A stretch of DNA of 64,000 bases. It comes from Ypsolopha sequella. Taxonomy: Eukaryota > Arthropoda > Insecta > Lepidoptera > Ypsolophidae. Location: positions 20,711,221 to 20,775,220 of the forward strand of contig OW203986.1 in the NCBI GenBank assembly GCA_934047225.1. The letters are read 5' to 3'. Positions 44,401-56,650 of the stretch are shown in pieces. A model generated the notes under the pieces. The model was not told where the DNA came from. It saw nothing but the letters and a program-made list of their open reading frames with translations, and made no database searches. The position numbers and the translations under genes were made by a program. The stretch's first letter is position 1. Each line of letters opens with the position of its first letter.

Positions 44401-45960
44401 ACCGGTTACATTTACTCTACATTTACTACTACTCGTAAATACCTAAAAATGTTGTATATCAAAGACGATAATCGAAGCAATATCGCCATTTTTATGTAAA
44501 GGCAATGTGCTGGGTTAACCTGTAGCTAGCTGTTCATAGTAATGCGAAGTTTAATACAGTCCAATATAATAATAATGACTAAATAATAATTTAAAACTAA
44601 AAAGACAACCTGCACTTTAAATGTTTTTTTCTATCACATGGTGACTTTTTTTTCTTGCTAAAGGTTTCCTAAATAACATAATATTTCTCCTAAAACTTTG
44701 TCTACCGTATTGACGCGGTGGTTGTGGAATTGTAATTGTTTTCGAACCTCTCTATTTTCACATAATTTTTTCTATCTCAAAATTGTAAAATGAAAAAAGA
44801 GAATATATTTATTGGCATCAAGGTGACATAATATACAAAGGTTTTTCCAAAAAAATATTTTATATCACGAAATTAAATTGTAGTCGTGCTAAAAGTAAAT
44901 AAAACATTAATACATTTTTACCTTAAAATATTGGAAGGAATAAAATAATGTCTCCCAATATCGAAAGCTATAAAAGTCAACTCGGTTTTCCGTATTTCCA
45001 CTATGAGGGGTAGTAATTGTCCTCATAAAATGAGGTGTCCCTGGACGAAAGCGCCCGATATTAAATTTTAGTGCTTCCCGAAGATTTCGCCTTAAATTTC
45101 TTATCGATTTCTTTGTCCCTTTCATTTATTTTCAAGTTGTTTTTTTATGAGGCGATTAGTGGTAGTGTTTTTATAATTGTCTTTTCCGTTTAATGCGATA
45201 TCGTGAACGAATTGAGAACAGTTTTATGTTTTAATAATGCTATTATGATCATAAAAGGTTATTTTATTATCGGTAATGGAATTACACGAATCGTTAATTA
45301 AATAAATTTTCATGAAAGTTTCATCATTAAAAGCAGACATGTTGAACTAGGAGCGCTCCGTCGGGAAATCTACCTGATCGAGTAACGAGATAAGAGCAAC
45401 GTCCATCAATAGTTCTGGCACAGTTCAGACAACCAAGAAGACGGGCATGAAGTAAGTAAGTAAGTCATAGTTGGCGTTGCAGTTGGTGAAGCGTCGACAG
45501 AAAGGGGATTATTGTGCAGGTCATTATTATTATTTAACAACTTTTACGATGGAGCCAACCCTCGAATCGTGAAAAATTAAATCAACTGTTCCATAGAAAA
45601 GTTACATAGCTCCCCGACCAAAATGTATGAACCAACCAACTGTTTTTTTTTCTCGATTTCTCAATTTGTTTTCATGGCCAGTTGTTCGTATAAACGAGTA
45701 CTTTATATCGCCAGTTTTCGGCTTACGCAACTTCGTTTTAACATCCTGTATACAAAAAAAATGGGAATATAAAACTACGGAATAAGATAGTACAACTGAC
45801 AAAATTTACTCTAAATCGTAACCGTGAAGATCCAAGTATTATTTATGATTAAGATAGAAGTTTGAAGATCACAGGTGGTCGACCTTAGACAGCTCCAGAC
45901 TGATGGCTACTAATCTTCTTTTCAATGAGGACTAAACAGAACTGTCAAATAACACTACAT
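44401..45960. other. No recognised gene
   Basis: AT-rich sequence in which I found no exon, RNA gene, tandem repeat or clear inverted-repeat element. The minus-strand open frames at 44907-45125 and 45602-45802 lack recognisable motifs. Confidence 0.4.
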
Positions 45961-46109
45961 TACTCCCAAAGCAGTAATGCGCATACAAATCTATAGCCGA
46001 GCGACCGGACGTACCACGTGACCTTATTGATTGTATAGAAAGTGTAAGGAAATACGAACTTTGTCGAACAGTGGCGAAGATTTGTATGCGCATTATCACT
46101 TTGGGAGTA
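45961..46109. mobile_element. Foldback MITE, 149 bp
   Basis: TACTCCCAAAG and TAATGCGCATACAAATCT on the left mirror AGATTTGTATGCGCATTA and CTTTGGGAGTA on the right. Non-coding. Confidence 0.8.
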
Positions 46110-46629
46110 CTGTACAGTGTCTTATACAATACATAACGTTGTTTTCAATCACGTAGAATTACCAACCGAGCGAAATGACGGGTAACTTTACGGTCCTTAT
46201 AAATGCTTACGCTTATTAAAATTGACGAGTTACCCGTGTTCTTTGAGTTAAAGTGATGATATTTTATTCATTATAATGAGTGAAGATCTTTACAGAGGGA
46301 TTGAGCTCTCAGTACTATAAAGCCGATCTAGCTTCCAGGTCTAATGCCTTTGTAAAATTCAAGTTTATTTTGTTCCAAAGAATTCTAAGCGCACTGCAGA
46401 TATCGAGAACTAAGCGAGTGTTCTGATCCTCAAAGGAAAACAATCAAAGCACGCGAAGAAACTGTCTATTTTATTTATTTTTCAGTTTCAATTGAAACTA
46501 TAATGATCTTTGTCAGAACATTTCTGTTACAGTCACACAAGTTTTGTTAAAGTATAAGGATTTATGAACATTTATTTGCTTTCTTGGTAATAGTTTTGAT
46601 TTTTGCTGTTCCAGATGAATAACTTCATC

Positions 46630-46858
46630 AAAGTTAATACTTGCGATTGTCGGCTCTTTGTGAAACATCATCATGGGTGAAACCAAACACTTGTACTGTT
46701 TCACAATTTAATTTATAGCACACACTTAGACAATGCTTGTTTGATATATAACTAAATTATTATGTTATTCCCTTGAGAATGCCAATAAGGCGAAACTAAT
46801 TGGGGTTAATTGTGCTATAAATTAAATTGTGAAACAGTACAAGTGTTTGGTTTCATCC
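46630..46858 (+). mobile_element. Head-plus-terminal-hairpin element, copy 1 (12-bp TSD)
   Basis: AATAACTTCATC is duplicated exactly at 46618-46629 and 46859-46870. Inside, a 45-base head (AAAGTTAATACTTGCGATTG onward) is followed by a long inverted repeat. Its left arm starts at about 46676 (TGAAACCAAACACTTGTACT) and its right arm ends exactly at the element border (GTACAAGTGTTTGGTTTCA). The loop includes CCTTGAGAATGCCAATAAGG. A 12-base duplication is unusually long for a cut-and-paste MITE. Copy 2 is at 58443, and a shorter relative at 57951. Confidence 0.85.
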
Positions 46859-47034
46859 AATAACTTCATCGTTTAAAATTTTAAACCTTCATTGAACGTG
46901 CAAGAATTCGTTTTTTCGGATGTTATCTTGCGTATTCATAAACTAAGAAAGTAGCTGAGTCAGATTCACAGCATCTTCATAGTAATTTGTTCCCTGTTCA
47001 CATCTAAGAATGTTTGAACACTTAAGATAATTTA

Positions 47035-47900
47035 TAAAAATTACCGATCAAGTGCGAGCAGGACTCGCGCCCTGAGGGTTCCGCACCGTTTAAATAAGTT
47101 AATGAGCTTGAATAATTTAAACAGAATTTACAAAATTATACCTTAACCTACAAAATCCATGAAACAAACCTGCACAATTAAGTTTGTTGAGTATTCAGGG
47201 AAGTAACTCTAAAACTACATTATTAATTGGCGTTTTCAGTATTTGTTGTTTAAATAGAGCATATGGTTCATAACTCATAATATACAGAAATAACAAATTC
47301 CTAACTGGTTTGGTCTTTGTGATGGACCTCGTAATAAAAATTGTCTAAAAATGACAACTTTGATAGCTAACATTTGATAGACTTTTTAAGATAAAAAAAT
47401 AGAAAATAAATTTTTAATCTACCATTTAGACCTGTAGACAACGACACCCCACAGATTAGGCAAAGAAAAAAATAATTTTTGGCTCTATTTTCATGTATGA
47501 GGCCCCATGCAACATATCATTTAGTTACATTTTTAAATCAATAAAGCCGATTCTAAAGGCTTTAATTTTAGTTTTAGTGCTGTCAAAACTAAATTTCCTT
47601 CATTGCAAAATAGTCCTTAAGAGTTAAGAACAGAATCTAAATTACTTTGGAATAATTTTATGTCTGACAGAACTAAAACTAAAATTTAAGCCTTCAGAAT
47701 CGGCTACAATATTCGGTTTTGGGTCAACATTTTAAACAACATATCAAAATTTCAGGACTATCTCATTCCGTCTAAGAGCTAGTGACCCGTGACATACAGA
47801 CGGACAGACAGACAGACAGACATACATACAGACAGACAGACGGACAGCGGAGTGACATTAATAAGGCTCCGGTTTTCCCTTTGGATACGGAACCCTAAAA
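47035..47900 (+). repeat. CCGGCCAAGTG/GGAACCCTAA repeat with nested MITE
   Basis: It opens near CGATCAAGTGCGAGCAGGAC and ends GGATACGGAACCCTAAAA. A GACAGACAGACAGACATACA run lies before the end. The MITE at 47543-47708 sits inside it. Confidence 0.65.
47543..47708. mobile_element. Foldback MITE, AAGGCTTTAATTTTAGT family, copy 2
   Basis: The arms AAAGCCGATTCTAAAGGC and GCCTTCAGAATCGGCT pair, and the loop orientation is opposite to copy 1 at 18057. It is nested in the dispersed repeat. Confidence 0.85.
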
Positions 47901-48531
47901 ACTTACTAAAAGTGAGTATGAAACACCTTTCTTAAAACTCTGGTACGACGTCACGTCCTGCCAGTAAACTAGAGTGGTAAGGTAGGTATGAAAACTTTCG
48001 AAGCATCTAGAAAAACTTACAAGTTACAAGCCGACCCCAAAAGTTCCATTCAAATCGTTCCAGTTTTCGAGGTCCTCGCTAAACTGGGAGCATCTTTTAA
48101 AAATCTACCGTTTAGCTGTTCTATTATCACCCTTATACCATACTATTAAGAGTGAAGCCAGGGTTATAATTACTTCGGTTTTCTTGTTCAGTTGTTCTCT
48201 GTCATTCAGATCACGTTTTCAGGGGGTTGCGGGCTGGAGGGGGAGAAAAGCTGCTCCAATATATTGTGGAAATAAAGTTAATCAGCCTTGTTGTAGTAGA
48301 AACGTATTGATTAGCTTTCTTCGAGCTGCAACGATTTATTTATATATATTATTGGAGTGCGTACAATAAAATTTTAAAAAGAAATTCATAAAAATAAAAA
48401 CATAAAAAATGTTCTCACGATATGAATTCGCAAATTGTGAAAGAGCACGCCGGAATTGTTTCCGAGTATGGAATGTGAAATACAAATCACTGTCCCCCCT
48501 CGTACACCCTCGTTTCACTGACGACTATTAA

Positions 48532-48935
48532 GGCGCTACGGAAAAAAATTTACACTTTTAGAACGCACATATCTACTTCAGTGAGTAATGCATTATTTTG
48601 ATAAAATTGTATTTTACTTTTGGAATCTTTTTCTAGGGACCTGTTAAAACAGAAACACGATTAGAGAAATTCGGCTCGATACAAATATTTATTGAAATGA
48701 GGTCTTTTTCGACACTAATTCGCCTGGTTTGACAATTTGGAATGACATATGAACTGCAATTATATTTTATTAGATGGATTTTAACAGTATCTAAAACCTG
48801 TTTGATAGCAATTTTAGTACATTTTATATTAATAAAAACCGACTTTTTGCTACTTTTCCTCGAATCCGTCCCTCTCGCACTGAAGGTTTTTTCGCATTTG
48901 GAGTAACAGAGACGCTAAAACTTTTACATATCGCC
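48532..48935 (-). mobile_element. TTAA-flanked MITE family GGCGATA, copy 3
   Basis: TTAA flanks both ends (48528-48531 and 48936-48939). The ends are GGCGCTACGG and ACATATCGCC, and it is inverted relative to 31199. The internal CCGTCCCTCTCGCACTGAAG and GAAATGAGGTCTTTTTCGAC are conserved. Confidence 0.9.
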
Positions 48936-48954
48936 TTAAGTTTCAGCGTTTTGA

Positions 48955-49110
48955 TTTGTGAGCCCTATCGCCGTACATCGGGCACAATGAACAGACAGCT
49001 TATCATGCCTTGTGAAGCACGCAGACCGAGCACTAATGTGTCCCTACAGGATTAGAATCCGGGACCTCTGGTATAGTGGTCGAGACGTTCAAACCACGAG
49101 CCCACAGAAG
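48955..49110 (-). repeat. tRNA-derived SINE-like fragment
   Basis: On the minus strand, CCCGGATTCTAATCCTG resembles a pol III box B, and the preceding TCGTGGTTTGAACGTCTCG resembles an anticodon-arm region. The following GTGCCCGATGTACGGCGATA is shared with 40540-40690. No intact tRNA fold was seen. Confidence 0.45.
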
Positions 49111-50003
49111 AAATCATCAGAAAAAAAAGTAGATTTTAATCAATAATTAATAGATGTGTTTTGATTAAGGGGATGCACAATGTTAAATTCAGTCCGGCTC
49201 TAACGCTATTGTTTTTTGACTGTCTATCCTGCTCAAATCAGATGCTGCGCATGCAAAACTTCAGTTATTTTTAAACTACATTAGGACATAAATTATAATT
49301 TCTTAATGTAAAAAAGATGTTCTTTCATAGTTAGTATCTGCGTGGGTTGGTGTCGTTTCAATTGGTTTTGAAATAAGAAAACTGAATCGCTTTTTTCGTG
49401 AAATTCATGCTTTTTTTTAAAGTAATTTTTTTAAAAGAGGATTAAAAGTGTTTTTATTTATAAAGTTTAATTAATAACTGTATTGAGTAAATAAAACACG
49501 GACGCCATATTTTTTTCGAATTTTTACCATCTACATTGACGGAACTGAATCAAATGCAAAACTGATGTTTAGCGTTGTGGAGCCCTTAAATACTTTAGGA
49601 AGACGAAAAAACTAATTACTTATACTACGGCAATGCTTGTATGAAGTTGGCTACTGGGTTTACAATTATATATATATATATATATATATATATTTTTATT
49701 ATATTTTCTTTTCAAATACAAATTACTTAAATATAAGTACGATCCGGTACAAACCTATTGCAATACCTAGTACAGACGCAACTTTTCATCTGGCAAATCA
49801 GAAACCTCTTGAATTTTCCGACTCAGTCGACCTTTTCACATCAAAACCCAGATTATTTAAATCACTAATATATAAAAAGTTTTTTGGCACCTCCCAACAC
49901 TAATTTAAATAAAATATCACTAATATCGCTCTTGATAATACGGTTGTTATCCTGAAACTTGTAACATTAATCTAGAAATATCAACTGACTTATATCCATT
50001 TAA

Positions 50004-50388
50004 GGCGATACCAAAAAAAAATTAGGTTTTTTTCGAATCCATTTACTCCACTATAACGTCATCTACGTATTTCAGTTTTCGGTGAATGTTTATTGAGTAT
50101 TTGATTAAGATTTTCTCAATAGAATTTAATTCCGAAAAGACCTCTAAATTATTTTATTTTTCCTGTAATTCTGAAATCCTAACTAATTTCATTGTGAAAT
50201 TGCATTCAAAATGTGGATATTATGTATTTGTAAAGTCTCCTTGAACATCTTATTTACAAAATAGCTTAGTACATTTTATATTAATAAAAAGCCGACTTTT
50301 TGCTACTTTTCCACGAATCCGCCCCACTCGCACTGAGGGTTTTTTCGCATATGGAGTAACAGGGACGCTAAAACTTTTACGTATCGCT
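50004..50388 (-). mobile_element. TTAA-flanked MITE family GGCGATA, copy 4
   Basis: TTAA lies at 50000-50003 and 50389-50392. The right part (CGAATCCGCCCCACTCGCAC, GGAGTAACAGGGACGCTAAA) matches the family closely. The left part is diverged and the unit is about 385 bases. Confidence 0.8.
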
Positions 50389-51204
50389 TTAACTAAAACA
50401 GTGCTAAACGTAGTAACGTTACGGTCACACTTTCCATGCGTGTACACCTTTAAATGAACTCATCGCTTAGTGTCAAGAAGTTGACATTTTTTACACTACA
50501 CTCATAAGGTTAATTAAATAAAGTAGAATTATTTTGTAATTTCATTTTATTATGTAATATTGTCTTAACCTGCGAGTTGGTATAAAACTGCAAGTAGGTT
50601 CTTGTATAAATAAATAATAATAATCTGTGACTAAACCATAGTAAAAACAGAATAGTAGAATAACTCCCGCGCCGCGCCAGACTTAAATGTCTGCTGTTGC
50701 AGGGTTGTCACTGTATTTTGGTTACAGCTAAGTCTTATTTAGTTTTATAGCTTTAATTTTACAAAATTAATACATACGGGTACGTACCTATACATCATAT
50801 TTGTTAATCGTTTCTTTAGTTTCCTCTCAAAGAATCAATGTTCGCTGCCCATTCTTAACAACCCGGTGACACTATAATGAGCGTTTTTCCTTATGTCAAA
50901 TTTAGTGTTAAATAAGATTCATAGATGGCAATGTCGTATTCTTTAGCAACAGAATCAAAGACAAAATTTGCATCGATTCCAAACAAACGAAAAACCACTT
51001 TGACATTCATTGCTACGAAACACATTTTATCTATGGTGACATGGACAGCGCCATCTGGAAGAAAGCTAAGAACTAAGAAAAAAAACAACGAGAAAAACGC
51101 TCATTATCAAAATAAATCCCAGCTTTACATTACAACAAACTCCAAATAACTAAAATACGAGTAAATTAACACTGAGGATATGACGTCAGCTAACTCAAAC
51201 TCAA

Positions 51205-51275
51205 ACAAGCGCGACTGCGGAGTGCGGGGCGCGGCGCGCGGTGGTGCGCGGCCGGTGCGTCCCCGTTTTGCCTCG
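51205..51275. other. Strongly GC/CpG-rich island in AT-rich DNA
   Basis: GCGGGGCGCGGCGCGCGG and GCGCGGCCGGTGCGTCCCCG form a short GC-rich core. A TGACGTCA motif lies at 51181-51188, just to its left. It could be a promoter, a first exon or the 5' end of a retroelement. A minus-strand open frame across it shows no recognisable domain. No TSS or splice evidence can be read from sequence alone. Confidence 0.4.
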
Positions 51276-52185
51276 ATCAGAGAATATAAAGTATTACGAT
51301 AGTAAAATACTATGGTATTACCCCGATCTTCCCAACTAAGCAAGTGTCGTCGTTGTGTGCGTGCTAAGATTCGTACGTACGAGTACATACTGGCACACAC
51401 AAGGCACGCACACATATTAGCCGCGCTCGGTACATTTCCTTGAAGATAGCCTACTATTCTGATTTTACTATAACTAAACTAACGGGTTTTTTGGCACTTC
51501 CCATAGAATATCACTGTTTTTTTTCCATGGCAACCTGTAACAATAGTTTTTCTTAACTTTTTGTTCTATTTATGGAGTGTTCATTATGAAGTTTGTATTT
51601 TTAAGTCACACTTAACCTAATTTTTTTTTAAACTCAAATCACTTGCCAACTTCACATATGATACGGAAATAACTCAAATAATACAAACGTATACATACGT
51701 ATACGAAACATCGCAGTTTTAATCATGCTTTTAAAAGTATTCTGTTGGTTCTAGAACTTTTTAAAGACAGAATATTATTTATCTTGCTTGACCTTGTTAT
51801 ATTAATATATTTCCAAAATCTCTTATGCATTCATTGAATTCAAGGTATGATTAATTACGAAGTCAAATAAACCGCTCGAAAATTCTGATTGGTCAGCGGT
51901 AAATTTCCAAAAAGTTTTGTATTAATCAACGCAAAGGCGCAAAGTTTGGCATTCCTACCAATTTACATAAAATCCCGCCATGAGCGGGGGTTTTCGAGTT
52001 TCTTTTTGAACCTATAGATGGAAATGAGGGTCGGTGAAAATATTCTCGAAGTTATACCCAATTACGCTAAAGTATTAACATACAAAGGTGCGCAAACCAA
52101 CGCATCAGTACATTTGCACCGGAAACGCTTCCTGCCCCAATCCTCTGTTGCGGCCCTTTTACTCACGGATGACGAGCTGGGCCTT

Positions 52186-52260
52186 ACTGCCGCTATCGCT
52201 TTACGCCCTACATTATATCTAGCCAATCACAATACTCTTGAAAGCGATAGCCATATATGT
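52186..52260. repeat. Relative of the 18274 inverted repeat
   Basis: CTAGCCAATCACAATACTC and TGAAAGCGATAGCC match the right-hand organisation of the 18274 element. The open frame at 52018-52263 overlaps it and has no recognised domain. Confidence 0.4.
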
Positions 52261-52368
52261 TAAAGTTAGATAATAAGGCCCAAGGTTAGCATTTACTGTT
52301 TTCTTCGTTTTGTTATTGTAGAAGTAGTTCTTAGCTTATTTTCTTTACTTTAAATCGTCGGTGCAAAA

Positions 52369-52465
52369 CGGGTGGACTGTGACTTGCATTTCACAGTTCA
52401 CACTTGGGAACGCCTCCGCCACCCGTGGCGTGGTTGGGATGCATGTCGTGGAGATATATTTTGTT
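52369..52465 (+). repeat. SINE 3'-part fragment
   Basis: GACTGTGACTTGCATTTCAC, AGTTCACACTTGGGAACGCC and GGGATGCATGTCGTGGAG correspond to the 3' half of the SINE-like element at 55994-56275. Confidence 0.55.
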
Positions 52466-52804
52466 GTAAAAATACCTCTTACATTATAATTAAAACGTGT
52501 ACCTTTATTTACTTGTAGGTGTAGTCACTTCTCTATAACTAAAATCGAAAAAAATCTGCTGTTCTATTCATTTTGCTCATGTAATACTTTTTTTATGGAC
52601 AAGCTGATGTAGTCGAACTAAATAGCGCCTCTGAAGTTCTTCTGTCTCTGTCAATCTGTCTATTTCATCTATCTCTGTCATCTATCCGTCATCCGTCATC
52701 TGTCATCTATTTCGCCGGCTGGAGCTAATTTCGCTCAGGCGCCTTTAAGTTTGGCGCGAACTGTATGTTTAGTTTTCAGCTTTTCAGCTAGTAAAAATCC
52801 AGCC

Positions 52805-52965
52805 TTACACTTTATGCAGGGCCGTCCCATCTCAATGGGCCTTGGAGGGGAAGAATTTTGAAAAATTGCCTACTTGAAGCGGGAATCGAACGGGGTAAAT
52901 TTGGAACAACAGACTTCCTGTATTTTTTTTATCATACCGATCGAAAGGGCCAATAATAAGGATAC
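52805..52965 (-). repeat. tRNA-derived repeat family (GGCCGTCCCAT type)
   Basis: GCAGGGCCGTCCCATCTCAA, GCGGGAATCGAACGGGGT (box-B-like on the minus strand) and ACCGATCGAAAGGGCC recur in part at 53850-53890 and 54560-54650. A plus-orientation scrap lies at about 55205-55235. Likely an old SINE family. Confidence 0.5.
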
Positions 52966-54434
52966 ATTTTTTTATCTCGAATTAAAGAAAGACCATGAAA
53001 GTTTACATGCAAATGTTTTTTATAGAAAATAATATGTCCATCCAAAAATCGCATTCATAAAAGCACCACTAACCCTCATGAAAAGGAAAAACAAATTACA
53101 ATATCTTATCACCTTCACGTTTACGACTCCCAGCTAAAAATGCCCATTTTACACAAAACAGCCAACACAGCGATGTAATTTAGAAAAGTACCGTCAGCTT
53201 TGGGGTGTAATAATGTTACGCCGCATAATCCTTAGTTTCCGCGGCCGGGCACGTTGAGCCGCTATTTGCTGCGTCATTAACTGTTGGCTGCCACTGTACA
53301 CAGCTACCTACCTGGGGTACAGACGGGTTGAGGTTAGACTGTATGGGGTAAATCTGAACAACATGATGAAAATATTGTTAAATACACAGGTTATTTCCAC
53401 ATGATGCACATGTTAATCATTATTTATCACAATATTTGCAATATTTTCAAAAATAAAAATTTCACGAAAATGAGAAAAAGAAAGAAAGCGCATGATTATT
53501 TTCAATTATTAAGGCTCTTAGCTGTTCAGCCAAATTGTTGATAATTTACGGACTAACCCTTATTGAAGGTGTTTTATGGGAGCAGAGCGATAAATACTAG
53601 TTTTTCGGCCATACGAAAATGTAGCCAGTAAAACTACCTACATTTTGAAAAAAAGAAATCCAATATTGGTTAACCCAGTCCCGAGATAATTGAATCCGCC
53701 ATTTTGAACGGCCGCCATATTTGAAAGCTCAATGATGCCCCTGCCTATCATTTTTTCTCCACGTGACCCCAGCAAAACGTAGTATAAGTTTCACTCCATC
53801 CTCCCAATTTATTATGACTTGGTAAATTTTGGCGGTCTGGCACATGTTCTGTATACAGGCCGTCCCATCACAATGTGCCTTAGAGGGAAAATATAAGGTC
53901 AAATTGAGCATCTCATTTTGCATCAATCAGAACTGAACTCTATGACGTTTCCTTTTAATTTATATAATCGCGCTTTCAGCCGTGGCTGTTACGACCACCA
54001 AGAAACACGCGCTCACAAAAAGCTGCGCTTTAATTAATAACTCGGGTTCTAGATGAAATTATTTAAATATTTCAGAATGTGTAGGCGTTGGTTACTTATT
54101 TTAATACGAAATGCAAAACTGTATAATTTAAGGAAAGCCCTTTAAAACTCGAAAACCATGAAATTTACAGGTAACTTCATAATTTTTTTCTATCGAGCGA
54201 ACTTACCGGTTTTGCGGTTTTCTAAAATGTTTAGATCAGCCCTATAGTCTACTATCTATATTATTTTTATTAAACCGATTGGCCAAGTTACACAATGTGA
54301 AATGGTAATTTGAAGTTGTGCATCTAACCTTTTACGGACCCTTAAATATTATGAAGATAGAAATCATTTTATTTTTTTAAATAATAAGGTCTGGCAGAAT
54401 AAAATCACTTAAAGCTGGAAGAAATCGCTTTAAG

Positions 54435-54545
54435 TGATAAGTCCGCCCTTGTACAACGTTGTGTGTTCAAAACTCTGTACTCAATTTTTTATTTGACCGT
54501 GTACAATAAAGTGTGTATTCATTCATGCATTCATTCATTTAGTCT
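54435..54545 (+). mobile_element. LINE 3' tail
   Basis: GATAAGTCCGCCCTTGTAC, GTGTACAATAAAGTG and an ATTC-repeat tail match the 29430-29527 signature. Confidence 0.65.
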
Positions 54546-55322
54546 GCATTTTAAGATTTTTTAATAATAGCCTACCTGAACCGGGACTAGAACTGGCCAC
54601 ATCTGAAAAAAAAAACAACCTATTTTTTTGACATCGATCGAAAGGATCGTGCGTGCACACGTACTTTTTCTAGTGTGCGTAACCTTGGGCACAAAATAAC
54701 CACTTACAGAATGTTTACTTCGCATAACCAGCGAAAACAGGCGCACGCAAACATAGACGCGTACGTACGACGATGTCGGAGATACTCGGGTGAATGCCAA
54801 TACGAAATTCTGCTCGAGATCATCATGCGTACGCGTCTATGCATGTGTGCATCTGTTTTCGCTCCGTCGTCGCGTCGTTGAGTCGGCCTTCTGGTTAGTA
54901 TCTATTTTGTGCCTCGGGAGCATTTACAAAACGCGCAACACACACAAAACGCGCGTATTTCTACACGTCACTACTACAACTATAGCCAAGTAGACTTCGT
55001 AGCATAGAACATCTGTATCTTAAATTAAAGGAACACCATTAAAGTTAACATTTTAATTACAAAACAAAGCAATGGACCAAGTATTATCCGAAAAATTTAA
55101 TAAAAAGAAAAATATTTTAAAATAATCTATGAATGCAGTCCTACACGTTTTTATTAATAAAAACTTCTCCATTAGGGAAAATTTTTTATCTTCAGTATTT
55201 AAGGTACTTTACCTTCAAGGCCCATTGAAATGGAACACCTGTATACATATTATATGTATGTATATTATAATATAAGTATATCTATTTTTAAAGGTAGTGC
55301 TAGAAACAAATGTTCTTTTTAA

Positions 55323-55739
55323 GGCGCTACGGAAAAAAATCGACACTTTTAGAACTTCTATATCTACTTCGGTAAATAATGTATAATTTTGATGAAATTG
55401 TATATTATTTTTTGGATCTTTCTCTAGGGATCTGTTAAAACATAAACGCGATTGGAGAATTTCGGCTCGATAGAAATATTTATTGAAATGAGGTCTTTAT
55501 CGACACCAATTCTCCTGGTTTGACAATTTAGAATGACATATGGACTGCAATTTTATTTTATTAGATGGGTTTTAACAGTATCTAGGACCTGGTTAAACGA
55601 AATTTGGATAGCATTTTTAGTACATTTTATATTAATAAAAAACCGAATTTTTGCTGCTTTTCCACGAATCCGTCCCTCTCGCACTGAGGGTTTTTTCGCA
55701 TATGGAGTAACAGGGACGCTAAAACTTTTACATATCGCC
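55323..55739 (-). mobile_element. TTAA-flanked MITE family GGCGATA, copy 5
   Basis: TTAA lies at 55319-55322 and 55740-55743. This copy is well preserved: GGCGCTACGG at the left and ACATATCGCC at the right, 417 bases. Open frames crossing it are fortuitous. Confidence 0.9.
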
Positions 55740-55993
55740 TTAAGGCGTGCAATCATTCTGGATTTTCTAACATATTCCTTTCTGTTTTGTTTCAGGTTAG
55801 TGGAATTATTTTTCCTGTTTTATTTGGTGAATAAGGCTGCATTTTGCTTGCGTATACATCGTACCTACTCGTACGTACATCATGCCTGCGAACAAGCTTC
55901 GAACGGGGAACGAGGCTATTTTTCAGCGGGATAGTTGTTCAGTATGATCAGTTGAGTATGTCGCTTCACTTAATGTGACCTTTATATTTATTA

Positions 55994-56275
55994 GCGGCGG
56001 TAGCTCAGGGGTAGAACGCTGGCCCCTTAATCTTGAGATCCAGATTCGATCCTCGGTCGGGAATGCACCAATGAGTTTTTCGGAATTTATGTGCCACTTG
56101 CTGAACGGTGAAGGAAACATCTTAAGGAAACCTGCTTGCCCTTACGTGCCCTAACTTGCCCTTGCGTTGGTGAAACGTGGGTGTACCGAGTGTCGACTGT
56201 GACTGGCATTTCACAGTTCACATTCAGAACATCTCTGAGACCGCCTCGGGGATTCATTTCGTGACGATCTACATA
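55994..56275 (+). repeat. tRNA-derived SINE-like element
   Basis: The head GCGGCGGTAGCTCAGGGGT contains a box A (TAGCTCAGGGGTAG) and, about 40 bases later, a box B (GATCCAGATTCGATCCTC). This is typical of a tRNA-derived SINE promoter. The body includes TGAACGGTGAAGGAAACATC and AAGGAAACCTGC, well known from lepidopteran SINE-like repeats, and ends in the GCATTTCACAGTTCACATTC part shared with 52369. The anticodon arm is not clean enough for a true tRNA gene. Confidence 0.65.
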
Positions 56276-56650
56276 TTTATATTTCTACCCGGTATAAACA
56301 CATACAAAGATTTAATGGTGTAGAAAAGTATAGCTCATATACCTAAGTAGTTACAGTTTTACATAAAATATGAGTCCGATCGGCAGTTTTCGTTTGCGCA
56401 GAAAGGCGCGTATCAGTTTCGAACAGTAGCCGAAAGTATAAACACAAAATAAATTTGCAAGATAAAGTTGCAGAGTATTGCTTGCTATTTATTCATAGCA
56501 TGGTTCGTACACTGACAGATATGTACATGATATGTACAGATTCTTCACAGTATATTTTTTATCTTTAAGCTGATCGAAAATGTTTCTTATGTACGAGTAT
56601 TGGACATAGAACAGAAGGTAAACTGTGAACGATCTTTATGTGCCAGTTAC

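Noticed and set aside
49637..49903. 88-codon plus-strand frame
   Set aside because: Its first part is a TA dinucleotide repeat (about 49664-49693) and the rest has no recognisable motif or splice context.
54561..54881. Overlapping frames around CGTACGTACG-rich sequence
   Set aside because: Alternating CG/AT low-complexity sequence keeps both strands open; no protein motif is visible.
55533..55934. 133-codon plus-strand frame with hydrophobic stretches
   Set aside because: More than half of it lies inside TTAA MITE copy 5, and its similarity to other frames in the window comes from the MITE copies, not from a gene family.
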